The notes under the pieces are model-generated. The model had not been told where the DNA came from, searched no databases, and saw only the letters and a program-made list of their open reading frames with translations. Shown piece by piece: positions 29,501 to 33,919 of a stretch of DNA of 64,000 nt. Each line of letters opens with the position of its first letter. The first letter of the stretch is position 1. The DNA comes from an uncultured Collinsella sp. GTDB taxonomy: Bacteria; Actinomycetota; Coriobacteriia; Coriobacteriales; Coriobacteriaceae. The DNA lies in contig CAJJTG010000001.1 in NCBI GenBank assembly GCA_905194675.1, positions 62,001 through 126,000 on the forward strand, written 5' to 3'. Both the position numbers and the translations under genes were made by a program.

Positions 29501-30455
29501 CTTTGTTCTTGTCGTTCAGGCGAAGCGGGTCGAGCTTGCATTTGAGGGCGGCAACTTCGTCTATAGCGGTGACGCCCAGGCGCCCGAGGTCACGGGGGTT
29601 CCCAAGGCCTGCGAAGGTGACCTGAGGGTCAGGTATTACGGGACGGGCGGCACGCACTATTCGTCGAGTGGGGCCCCGACCGATGCCGGCACATATCGCG
29701 CCGTTGCCACGCTGCGAAGCGACGGGTATATCGGCGCCGCCTCGCGCAAGTTCAAGATTTCACCGGCGAAGCTTAGGGTAAAGGTCGACGATGCTGAACG
29801 CTTCGAGGGAGAGGCGAATCCCGCCTTTACCTCGAGCCTAAAGAGCTCGGCCGATACCTCGGGCGTGAAAGTCGAGTACTCCTGCGTCGCCGATGAGAGT
29901 TCCCCGGCGGGCGAGTACCAGATCGGGGCGACGGTCGCCGACCCGAACTTCGATGTCACGGTTGAGCCCGGTACGCTGACGGTGAAGAAGAAGCAGGAGC
30001 CTGTCAACCCGGACCCGGTGGTTCCCGATCCGGACAAGCCCGATGGACCCGATCCGGACAAGCCGGACCCGGACAAGCCCGAGCCTGACCAGCCTGATCC
30101 GGGCAAGCCTGAGCCCGACAAACCGGAGCCTGATCAGCCGGACAAGCCGGACCCGGATAACCCGGATAAGCCGGAGCCCGGCAACCCGGACCCGGATAAA
30201 CCCGGGACGCCCGATTCCGACCAGCCGGATTCAAAGGATCCGACAAAACCCGGTAGTTCGGATGACTCCGCAGCTGATAAGGCAAAGGCATCGGGCGCGG
30301 AAAACTCCGGCAAGAAGGAATCTTCCAAGTCGAGCGCTCAGCAGCTCGCCGACACGGGCGATCGTGCGCCATTGGCCGTCGCCGTCGCTGTAGGCGCCGT
30401 TGCGCTTGTCGCGCTGGGACTCGAACTGCTGCGTCGCCGTCGCTCGGACGCGTAA
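17547..30455 (+). CDS. Giant LPXTG-type surface adhesin (4,302 residues)
   Basis: This is a cell-wall-anchored mosaic protein. A signal peptide (cleavage after AYA, residue 34) is followed by a Ser/Asp-rich linker to about residue 128. Two tandem BspA-like leucine-rich blocks follow (about 132-521 and 522-908). InlB-type ~70-residue repeats (GWY/GWF...Y.F..) run to about 2570. They are interrupted near 1184-1215 by an alanine-rich hydrophobic helix. Then come three Ig-like/MBG-like units (about 2574-3193, 3194-3638, 3707-4150) and two Pro-Asp-rich spacers (3639-3706, 4151-4247). The end is a sortase signal: LADTG at 4267-4271, a hydrophobic segment and RRRRSDA. LADTG instead of LPXTG suits a class E-type sortase. 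It likely binds host or microbial surfaces. GGGAAGG sets the start. Confidence 0.92.
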   Translation: MNRITAALYRFLVVYLSVAMVVTSIPLAPRAAYADDAGALAVESEAQETDSGSDTDAVDESSSSDESASSASSDQENNTQDDSSSAASDAPGTSLAQDLTSAVTDSDAAKSSPATSESSSDDSEVDPLVYEDPTVYEYAKLMPNGYVYPCDAGGSVTVEIDGNDPYGSSVDGKLVTNLIVDYGVDGVPGYICEYSSNLRSVRFENSSISSIGLHAFSGCSNLADISFSGMTIGSIGTGAFSGCGSLTSLNINDVATIGSMGDAAFAWSGLRSTGLDKVVGLSSIPENAYNACSALTDTGLGGNTSITSIGVNAFKNCSRLATTGLESNTTIKTLREGCFSGTNMSGGLTLPLYSKIEELPSRAFYGSKLETVYLGCDHVVLINSTTFPKQYMTVMVPAKMVSQYESGHPKEVWESCNGSLPVPVGKMLQKIEISRDPDKMAYQPGEKISLEGMSVTFQYPHSTMDSDYEALIKEELGEYLTATPCDGDVFDESMDGEPIQLVYDDGYTRLVAYSKGNLQQAAYEYAKLMPNYYLYPCDANGNLTVEIDENSPRENSVDGRMVTNLIVDYGVDEVDAQLCADSTNLRSVRFENTSISKFGLHAFYNCPNLTDISLSGMTIGTIGKEAFYGCKSLASLNISETTTIGSMGDAAFAESGLVSTGLDKVIGLTSIPDRAYEGCKALTDTGLDKNASITSIGVCAFRFCSNLATTGLESNTTVETLGHTCFYGTDLSGGLTLPYNSKIEELPEKAFGSTNLETVFFGCNHAVLINTDTFPKYNMTVMVPARMIPKYANGHPKAVWERCNGCLPVPVGKVLENVGISRDPNNMTYETGETISLEGMSVELDYPHTVSIWNYEALIQEELGEYLTATPCDGDVFDESMDGQPVKLVYDDGYSHFETQTKGTLRLKKPEPTSFQISYAQTIDKGERKLMDGVELPDVSGATTIDAGAEVTLDAGALGMLNDNITFKGWYDTESGKYISKETAYTFTPDKDLSLEARFKLKDYAVHVNDAQATDSSQDYAHLSVTAQNCYRNAGETVEVSAVTDNALFLGWYLGEGDDAYAASDQLDFTYTVDKADAIVSEDKTDARIEITPRYCAPQASVVLSVDGVDENGQPLGQFLSTGLYGIGSRVTVVAVPMPGYVFDYATDALGNVVFTGDDGPSYTFVLEGDVQYTAHFREATDPDESLAALKAALIAAITAAAVLATMYGLGEIVDPIAADAVIEIGMADNIEDVAAVGTKVLKEIKDIIDDHKKPKPHGDHKIEIIATAQPEVGGVVTGGGIHYEGTVATLEAVANPGYRFVCWKENGVEVSTSPLKTMTITDLTPEVVKMTAVFEKKVEVTAVAEADGIQADFSTGCTASPVKQSITRGDQAMVIASEGPDYAFVGWFEDGIEVSPERTYIFEAEVDRHLVARFRKADKTILVNTDPFDSAEVLCDGMPVVDGKVRAKDGDILTFTMRPKVRPDNPEKTYRFVEWRETDAQGITIANKQEVCEYRVNGNARIEAVMDGRDTHTVRAEADPLEGGTVTLKRGETAGMVLEVPEGERVTAEATPSEGYIFDGWYLSNGGSDTTSTLVSSERSYTFEPITDCVVQAKFTRACKVDVVVEPAAAMAGKYMVHGEGYCMKGEPATLSIELTAEASKQFTFKGWYDAKTDLLLGTDPSYLEFYPEDVECTVRAVFEENTYTVTAKAKKTFVERGTVEIEGHPGVSSVTCGYGDTVMLKAKANDGYRFDHWKDDSGKEYDSAELVVKVTKCDTYTAIFTDSKPEVMVTADSWLGGTVTCNGTVVNPTTDTFKLGETLHLTAKAHPGFLFWGWYVNGRLKSLKHETSLVAKARGKTGHCVITAAFVPIDTVCVPLADPAEGGTVKASRILADRGAEVALKATPNPGYVFTGWYTADGTFESADAEFTCHQERSHVHVARFMAKSYEVDATTVVDSGTGSLVESSVAGWVEGAGTVEAGHAATLTAHALSGYAFEYWADASGAVVSRDSTYHVVPTSDTTLQAVFSAKQYTVDVSCEESMGTVEGAGAYAAGQVATVRAVAAEDTAFVGWFRNGTCVSSKKTYRFTVREDTSLYAVFASGSYVVHTVASPAEGGAVSGFGGYEAGDRATLRAIANTGYSFAGWTDDKGETVSENADYTVKVAGDATYTATFTPKSYQVVLSASDDSVSTLSGEGSYQFGDTVELNVTPTGTKRFVGWYVLDAEGNKSLLSCDAHCWVKLDKDMVEGLEDDTLELQAVFADPYEVTVTGEVVVKDKTSNRGCRVTGSGSFAVGDQVELSAVAGMGYRFVGWSTDKEGTSIVETATTLDVTATQDITYYAQFESDGQVTITVTGSSIFRGTALLVDGIPAGSRSYDRGDMFMAIAIPWKKYHFSHWVDDAGVTVGYSAFYIGTAKENKQLTAVFYETGCDVQVATYPKDAGFSMVALGTGGSYHSAAIMFTVPHKGWKFKYWADENGMPVGATPVINRVVFGNRTFTAVYERASMTVTAVDSRQGGHVEGSSEDESLGYAVTNEVENGTSTTLTAVPDAGYVFDGWYARNDDGSLGDEPLSTDATWTFVPEDNMTVEARFAEAPKYKVTARAVNGSVDPESALVATDGKVTLSAAPDEGCYLTRVTVAEEAGDDGSAGNAYDLDISDYKGGAYEVTLSGVSAPQQVTFEFAKAAAPEVLAQPQDTSAYEGDPVELSVAAEAGRNVRVHAAVSSGSAADVKLSYQWYRVSDDSGKAVALKSETGETLSIAQLDSDGEGEYFCRITQNYLGTVTKTDTEHAKVSIVPREALVFNGRVLPVATAHDEYRAEIAGATGGKAPYAYNLDDVEVPEGMQLTLADDGSGALVLSGVPAATGVHSFKIRCTDDLGNKCDAHFALLVKAKEVPLAFEGQTFTYNATAQAPELSGVPEGCEDDVKLTYVGTGDTHYSSDQAPVDAGTYRAVVTLDAKGYVGNASCDFTIEKAPVDISIETSDVTYDGARHGAAVAVAGLDASGYSVAYCGIDGTSYGPTALEPCDSGNYRVTAKVTDSNYQGKESAEFSIAKASQVITGTTSYSGVYGGDPIVFNNVAQTPVTFELVDSDDDTGPVSIKGRCATVKAAGTARVVAHAKASRNYLAAEDVELTVSVAPAQLLVKVDDAERFEGQENPEFTSSLVSRCDTSDVKVTYFCSANKKSPAGEYQIDAAVADPNFDVAVDPGTLTVKKKPEHYKVTAKAVNGSVDNALVSVVEGGDATLSATPDEGCYLERVTVVQAGSDATVDLDISDYKGGAYEVTLNDVTASQEVTFEFAKADAPRVVAQAQDVSVHEGDTVALSVAAEAGKNVADHAASSTGCAAEVELSYQWFRMANGKAVALDGETGETLSLADLDDEKAGEYFCRITQRYLGTEKQADSDCAAVSVVPWDTLVFNGDLLPAASAHGTYLATIAGAAGGKAPYEYAWDETKLPDGFKLSRTPGGLTLSGIPSKTGVSAFDITCRDARGEAMTARFALVVQAKHVKLSFTDSDFTFNGASQAPEVSGAPKVCKGDLKVWYFGTGSTQYSSTEAPTDAGTYRAVATLRGHGYIGAAACQFEIALAKLKVKVDDAERFEGEANPAFTSSLESAVDTSGVKVEYSCDADESSPAGEYQIGATVTDPNFDVEVVPGTLTVKKKQEPVDPDPVVPDPDNPDPDNPDPDQPDPGPNPDPDPNPEPDNPDPGPKPDPDNPDPDNPEPDNPDKPERIEVTAKAVNGSVDNASVTVDAGGDVTLSATPDKGCYLELVTVTEAGSDKAIDLDISDYEGGAYEVTLSSVTASQEVTFEFVKADAPKVIAQPQDASAHESDAVVLSVAAEAGKGVLDHASSSTGSAADVELSYQWFHMVGGEAVALEGETGETLLIEGLDDDCAGEYFCRVTQRYLGTETQVESDRAVVSVVPRDALVFNGGLLPVARARSTYRATISGAAGGEAPYEYTWDDAKLPDGFKLTRTAGGLTLSGTPSKVGVSTFDITCKDAQGKTVTAHFVLVVQAKRVELAFEGGNFVYSGDAQAPEVTGVPKACEGDLRVRYYGTGGTHYSSSGAPTDAGTYRAVATLRSDGYIGAASRKFKISPAKLRVKVDDAERFEGEANPAFTSSLKSSADTSGVKVEYSCVADESSPAGEYQIGATVADPNFDVTVEPGTLTVKKKQEPVNPDPVVPDPDKPDGPDPDKPDPDKPEPDQPDPGKPEPDKPEPDQPDKPDPDNPDKPEPGNPDPDKPGTPDSDQPDSKDPTKPGSSDDSAADKAKASGAENSGKKESSKSSAQQLADTGDRAPLAVAVAVGAVALVALGLELLRRRRSDA
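17940..20270 (+). repeat. Internal duplication of the leucine-rich block
   Basis: Two consecutive units of about 1.16 kb encode near-parallel proteins. Each begins YEYAKLMPN, runs through VTNLIVDYGVD, NLRSVRFEN and AFSGC/AFYNC-type repeats, and ends ATPCDGDVFDESMDG. The duplication is still clear in the DNA. Confidence 0.85.
25266..29995 (+). repeat. Three large Ig/MBG-like repeat units within the adhesin gene
   Basis: Units start near 25266, 27126 and 28666. Each begins with a KAVNGSVDN-like segment, continues with YKGGAYEVTL, an Ig-like GETLS...GEYFCRI section and LVFNG, and ends with VDDAERFEG...GTLTVKKK. Units two and three are the most alike at DNA level (about 1.3 kb each), so slippage or recombination could change copy number. 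Confidence 0.8.
28461..28665 (+). repeat. First Pro-Asp-rich low-complexity spacer
   Basis: Short repeats of PDPDNPDPDQP type span about 68 residues between the second and third large units. A second, longer spacer of the same kind lies at 29996-30240, before the wall-sorting tail. Such stretches usually carry surface domains through the cell wall. Confidence 0.8.
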
Positions 30456-30520
30456 CGGCTCAAAAGGGGCGGCTAGATTGAAGCTTTGCGCGATTTAGTC
30501 TGCTAAAGCGTATATACTTG

Positions 30521-30555
30521 CGGGACGGGTCTTTTGCCCGTCCCGTTTTTGTTTT
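30521..30555 (+). terminator. Strong terminator between the adhesin gene and brnQ
   Basis: CGGGACGGG (30521-30529) pairs with CCCGTCCCG (30537-30545), followed by TTTTTGTTTT. TATACT lies just before it (30513-30518), so the hairpin could also be the attenuator of a short brnQ leader and not only the end of the adhesin transcript. Confidence 0.85.
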
Positions 30556-30573
30556 GACTCGAAAGGTGGTCCC

Positions 30574-31932
30574 ATGGCTTCATTCGCTCCGCGCGGTCTG
30601 CGCTCCGACCATGTCGTCACCGTCGGCATCGCTCTGTTCTCGATGCTCTTTGGCGCCGGCAACCTCATTATTCCGCCGCTGCTGGCGCTGCAGGCAGGTT
30701 CCGCCACGCCGGTCGCCATGTTCGGCTTTCTGATTGCCGCCATCGGCCTGCCCGTCATGGGCTTTATCGCCGTGGCGCTTGCCGGAACGGCGCGCGAGCT
30801 TGCTGGCCGCGTGCACCCCAAGTTTGGCGAGTTCTTTGTCGCGGCGGTGTATCTGGCCATTGGCCCGTGCCTGGCCATTCCGCGTACGAGTTCCACGGCC
30901 TTCGAGATGCTGGTGCCGCTGTTGCCCGAGGGCGTCTCGCTCGGCACGGCGCGCCTGGTGTTTGCCGTCGGCTTCTTCGTCGTCGCGTTTGCGCTCACGC
31001 TGCGCCCGGGCGTCATCACACGCGTGCTCGGCCGCATTACGGGCCCCGCGCTCATTGCCCTTATCGTGTTGGTCGTGGGTGCCGCCGTGGTCTCGCCGCT
31101 GGGTCCCGCTGCCGCGCCGCAGGCTCCCTATAATGCCGGTGCTGCCGTGCAGGGCTTTTTGACCGGCTATCAGACCATGGACCTGCTCGCGTCGCTCGCC
31201 TTTGGCATCATCATCGCCGAGACTATCCACGAGCTGGGCGTTACCGATGACAAGCGCGTTGCCTTCGAGATTTCGCGCTCCGGCGTGATCGCCGGTGTGC
31301 TCATGGCCATCATCTACTGCGGCCTGGCGCTTGCCGGCGCGCAGCTCAGCACCGTGATGCCCGATGCCACCAACGGTGCCGCCATCCTTGCCCGTTCGGC
31401 CTCCATGCACTTTGGTCTTGCCGGCACGGTCGTGGTCTTTGCGATCTTTTTCCTCGCCTGCATGAACGTGTGCATCGGCCTTATCAGCTGCTGCTCGCGT
31501 TACTTCTGCGAGACGTATGTGGTTAAAGGGGGAGCGGAGGCTTCCGAGGAGGCCATGCGCCGTCCCTTTGCGGTTCTCGCCTTTGTGTTCGCGACGTTTT
31601 CGTGCGTGCTCTCCAACGTGGGTCTCGACGTGATCCTCATGTTCTCGGTGCCCATGCTCAACGCCCTGTACCCCGTCGCCATCGTGCTGGTGCTTATGGG
31701 TCTGGTGCACGGTTTTTGCGACGCGCATCCGCAGGTGTGGGTCTGGGTCGGCGGCGTTGTCGCAGTGCAGAGCGTGATTACCTCGGTCCGCGATGCGTTC
31801 TTTACGGGCGCGTGGCTGCCGTTCGATGCGCTGCCGCTGGCAGACATTGGAGCCGCGTGGGCGCCGGTTGCCGTGGTGGCGTTTGTGATCGGCCTGCTCC
31901 ACAGTCGGTTTGTCGTACATTCGAGGAGCTAG
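30574..31932 (+). CDS. brnQ: Branched-chain amino acid:cation symporter
   Basis: The 452-residue membrane protein has about twelve hydrophobic segments and the BrnQ family opening: GIALFSMLFGAGNLIIPP at about residues 18-35. IPRTSSTAFE and the later GYQTMDLLASLAFG are also typical. It imports leucine, isoleucine and valine with sodium or protons. AAAGGTGG precedes the ATG. The gene has no functional links to its neighbours: a terminator lies before it and a tRNA promoter begins 11 bases after it. Confidence 0.92.
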   Translation: MASFAPRGLRSDHVVTVGIALFSMLFGAGNLIIPPLLALQAGSATPVAMFGFLIAAIGLPVMGFIAVALAGTARELAGRVHPKFGEFFVAAVYLAIGPCLAIPRTSSTAFEMLVPLLPEGVSLGTARLVFAVGFFVVAFALTLRPGVITRVLGRITGPALIALIVLVVGAAVVSPLGPAAAPQAPYNAGAAVQGFLTGYQTMDLLASLAFGIIIAETIHELGVTDDKRVAFEISRSGVIAGVLMAIIYCGLALAGAQLSTVMPDATNGAAILARSASMHFGLAGTVVVFAIFFLACMNVCIGLISCCSRYFCETYVVKGGAEASEEAMRRPFAVLAFVFATFSCVLSNVGLDVILMFSVPMLNALYPVAIVLVLMGLVHGFCDAHPQVWVWVGGVVAVQSVITSVRDAFFTGAWLPFDALPLADIGAAWAPVAVVAFVIGLLHSRFVVHSRS

Positions 31933-31943
31933 GGTATCGTCGC

Positions 31944-31972
31944 TTGCACAGGCGGGGAGTCTCCCCTATAAT
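31944..31972 (+). promoter_or_regulatory. Promoter of the tRNA-Pro/tRNA-Gly unit
   Basis: TTGCAC (31944-31949) and TATAAT (31967-31972) are 17 bases apart, close to the sigma-70 consensus. The -10 is 51 bases upstream of tRNA-Pro. Confidence 0.75.
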
Positions 31973-32023
31973 TTCCTTCGCTTTGGGACACGCAAGGTTT
32001 AGACCTTAGCTGCTCAACACCTT

Positions 32024-32100
32024 CGGGACGTGGCGCAGTTTGGTAGCGCGCCTGCTTTGGGAGCAGGATGTCGCAGGTTCAAATCCTGTCGTCCCGACCA
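32024..32100 (+). tRNA. tRNA-Pro (anticodon TGG)
   Basis: A 77-base cloverleaf has acceptor CGGGACG pairing with CGTCCCG, anticodon stem CCTGC/GCAGG around loop TTTGGGA, T-loop TTCAAAT and an encoded CCA. The anticodon TGG reads proline codons. Confidence 0.97.
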
Positions 32101-32106
32101 TATCTT

Positions 32107-32180
32107 GCGGGCGTAGTTCAATGGTAGAACCCCAGCCTTCCAAGCTGATGACGCGGGTTCGATTCCCGTCGCCCGCTCCA
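32107..32180 (+). tRNA. tRNA-Gly (anticodon TCC)
   Basis: A 74-base cloverleaf has acceptor GCGGGCG pairing with CGCCCGC, anticodon loop CTTCCAA (TCC), T-loop TTCGATT and an encoded CCA. It lies six bases after tRNA-Pro, so the two are co-transcribed. Confidence 0.97.
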
Positions 32181-32192
32181 TAGGATAGTTTT

Positions 32193-32228
32193 AACGGCTT
32201 TGGCTCCATTTGGTGCCAGAGCCGTTTT
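32193..32228 (+). terminator. Terminator after the tRNA pair
   Basis: A 12-base stem with one wobble (32193-32204 with 32215-32226) is followed by a short T run. It ends the tRNA transcript. Confidence 0.75.
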
Positions 32229-32239
32229 CATAAGCGTGT

Positions 32240-32262
32240 CGGGCGACGGGAATCGAACCCGC
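32240..32262 (-). repeat. Inverted 23-bp copy of the tRNA-Gly 3' end
   Basis: The 23 bases are an exact reverse complement of tRNA-Gly positions 32153-32175 (T-arm and 3' acceptor strand). This is the segment that tRNA-targeting integrases usually duplicate as att sites. The inverted orientation is unusual for that, so it may instead be a rearranged remnant. Confidence 0.7.
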
Positions 32263-32275
32263 TCCGCGCCCACCT

Positions 32276-32299
32276 AAGTTGCGGTGAAATACGGACTGT
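32276..32299 (+). repeat. Single arm of the AAGTTGCGGTGAAATA repeat
   Basis: The 24 bases differ at only one position from the left arm of the palindrome at 2077-2145. The matching right arm is missing here; the closest complement is at 32691-32707. Confidence 0.75.
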
Positions 32300-32428
32300 C
32301 TTTTGGCTTTTGCGAGCCCATTAAAGGCCGGGGTAGCTAATTTGGAGCGGGCTTTTTGACTGCTCTAGCGATCGGCTGGCAAATGTGGCCAAAAAAGCCC
32401 TGTCACAAAATGACCGGTCTGGTGCTGA

Positions 32429-32588
32429 GCCACGAAAGCGGCCCATCTACTACGTTTGGCCCGCAGGGGTCGACCATAGCAGCAGTTTCGGAAAATCGGC
32501 AAGCCGTCTACCAGCTGTTTTGATATTTGGGATTTCTGTATGGTCGAGGGTAATCGGTTAAACGTAGTAGATAGGCCCATTTTGTGGC
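32429..32588. repeat. Long imperfect inverted repeat in the tRNA-toxin spacer
   Basis: The outer arms, 32429-32457 and 32560-32588, share GCCAC, AAA, GGCC and a 13-base perfect core ATCTACTACGTTT. An inner pair, TCGACCATA and TATGGTCGA, lies closer to the loop. The unit could fold into a hairpin of about 160 bases. No open frame of convincing quality covers it. It may be a miniature mobile element or a structured RNA. Confidence 0.65.
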
Positions 32589-32639
32589 GAACAGTAGGAT
32601 TCGCGGTCCAAGGCTGCCAGTTTCGGATGGCCAACCTGG

Positions 32640-32707
32640 AAGTTGCGGTGAATTAATTTCTGAAAAGCGCGAATAAGCCTAATCTAGGAACTATTTCACC
32701 GCAACTT
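32640..32707. repeat. Palindromic repeat of the AAGTTGCGGTGAA family, downstream of the toxin gene
   Basis: AAGTTGCGGTGAA at 32640-32652 faces TTCACCGCAACTT at 32695-32707. The interior differs from the copy at 2077-2145, so only the tips are conserved. With the partial copy at 32276 it brackets the 32.3-32.7 kb spacer. Apart from these elements I see no gene between 32181 and 32721. Confidence 0.75.
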
Positions 32708-32721
32708 AGGAGGGGATGGGG

Positions 32722-33177
32722 CTAGCTGCGGGGGCGGTGGCGGAGCTTGTCGATGGTGGAGTCGATGCTGCGGCTGCGAGCTTCGGCTGCGGTTTGGCGC
32801 TTGCGGCGGTAATCGATCATGCCTTGGATGATGGGCTTGCCAAAGCTCACGACATCATCGTTGTAGATGGCGGTTCGGGCTGCGAGGAGGCAGTCGGTAA
32901 AGTCCATATGGGTCTTGCCAAAGAGTTTGATGGCAAGGGCGACAACGGTGGGCTCGTCGACCATGACGTCATCGAGCAGCCTTTTCATGGCCGCAGCAAT
33001 CTCAACGCGGGGAACCTTATAGACGTCGCGCAGCGTGACCACGACGCGCGTGATGATTTCGGGGTAGACACGAGCGGTGCGGGTGGCGATGACCTTGGCG
33101 GCGCGCGGTGACAGAACTTCGTCGTCGTCAAGCAGGTAGCGTAGGATGACGGTCTCGTCGATGATGGTGCTACTCAT
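32722..33177 (-). CDS. PIN-domain toxin (VapC-like RNase)
   Basis: The 151-residue protein has PIN-domain landmarks: an early acidic position in STIIDETVILRYLL, the central acidic cluster MDFTDCLLAA and a late NDDVVSFGK. PIN toxins of this type cut RNA, often initiator tRNA or rRNA, and are held inactive by the partner antitoxin. It overlaps the antitoxin gene by eight bases, the usual order of antitoxin first and toxin second. The ribosome binding site GAGGAAG lies inside the antitoxin gene. The N-terminal aspartate sits one position off the common spacing, so activity is likely but not certain. Confidence 0.75.
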   Translation of the reverse strand: MSSTIIDETVILRYLLDDDEVLSPRAAKVIATRTARVYPEIITRVVVTLRDVYKVPRVEIAAAMKRLLDDVMVDEPTVVALAIKLFGKTHMDFTDCLLAARTAIYNDDVVSFGKPIIQGMIDYRRKRQTAAEARSRSIDSTIDKLRHRPRS

Positions 33178-33493
33178 GGATATCTACTTCCTCGGGACCC
33201 AAAATCGAATCGTCGCTTTCTGTAGCAAGGTATTCAATCCAGACATTGCGCTCCTTGGAGCGGCGATTGGGGTCCCCATTTGCTTTGAGCGATCCATAGG
33301 CGGCGGTGCCGTCCTTTGAGCGCACGGCGACCGGCTGAAAGGGGAGCTTGCGCATCAAAATGCTCTGCGCGACAAATAGACGTACGGCCTCGGCGAGCGA
33401 TGTGCCCATGGCGTCGTAGAGACGTTCGGCATGCTGCTTGTCTTCCTCGCGAATGCGCACCTGCAGGATGGCTCGTTTTTGAGTCGATGACAT
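33170..33493 (-). CDS. RelB/DinJ-like antitoxin
   Basis: The 107-residue protein begins with a ribbon-helix-helix segment (AILQVRIREEDKQHAERLYD) and the DinJ-like GTSLAEAVRLFVAQSI, followed by LPFQP. The C-terminal half is acidic and would wrap the toxin. The start at 33493 has AAGGGGG upstream; an earlier start at 33559 has none. RelB/DinJ antitoxins usually pair with RelE/YafQ toxins, so the PIN partner here is a less common combination. It likely represses its own promoter. Confidence 0.75.
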   Translation of the reverse strand: MSSTQKRAILQVRIREEDKQHAERLYDAMGTSLAEAVRLFVAQSILMRKLPFQPVAVRSKDGTAAYGSLKANGDPNRRSKERNVWIEYLATESDDSILGPEEVDIHE

Positions 33494-33535
33494 CACTGGC
33501 CCCCTTAATGAGCGTGCAATATAGTCGGTCAAATG

Positions 33536-33587
33536 CGGCATGTGCCGATACTTGAGCATCTTATAACGATTACTTTATTTCACTCAA
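33536..33587 (-). promoter_or_regulatory. Promoter and operator of the toxin-antitoxin pair
   Basis: On the minus strand, TTGAGT and TATAAG are 16 bases apart (33560-33587). An inverted pair TTGAG (33552-33556) and CTCAA (33583-33587) spans the promoter. A second palindrome, CGGCA-TG-TGCCG, lies at 33536-33547, just downstream. These are plausible operators for the ribbon-helix-helix antitoxin. Confidence 0.5.
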
Positions 33588-33919
33588 GTTGATAACCATT
33601 AACACGAATACAAGCGTAGTACATCCAAAACGAGAGCGCGTAAAAATCTCTGCAGCGTACGCGTGTAATACACTCGCCTTTATATCCTATTGAGAATAAT
33701 CCTAACCAGCCCAAACTCCTGCAATACACCCGTATTGCAGGGGTTACGCTCAAGTTTACCCCCTGCAACTGCGTATATTCAATCTGTATACCGTTGGAGA
33801 AATTCTACCGAGTGCCTGTTTCGCCGCATGCATTCGATACGCCGATGCCAGGCCACGGGCGGCTTGGGACAACGTCGACAGGGTCTCTCCGGCATGGGAT
33901 TCAGGAGGGAGTGAACAAC
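33588..33919 (+). promoter_or_regulatory. Regulatory region of the formate hydrogenlyase cluster
   Basis: This AT-rich 332-base spacer carries a near-ideal operator-like palindrome at 33718-33741: CCTGCAATAC, four bases, GTATTGCAGG. The half-site CCTGCAA recurs at 33762-33768. GAGAATAAT at 33692-33700 also occurs in the modA promoter (6692-6700). Possible -10 hexamers are TATATT (33774-33779) and TATACC (33787-33792), but there is no good -35, which suggests activator dependence. No sigma-54-type site is seen. Confidence 0.5.

Noticed and set aside
32429..32588. CRISPR array in the repeat-rich tRNA spacer
   Set aside because: The repeats are inverted pairs, not regularly spaced direct repeats, and there are no cas genes nearby.
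33794..33919. A 42-residue N-terminal extension of the HydN-like protein
   Set aside because: There is no ribosome binding site at that start, the extension is unlike the family, and AGGAGGG serves the ATG at 33920.
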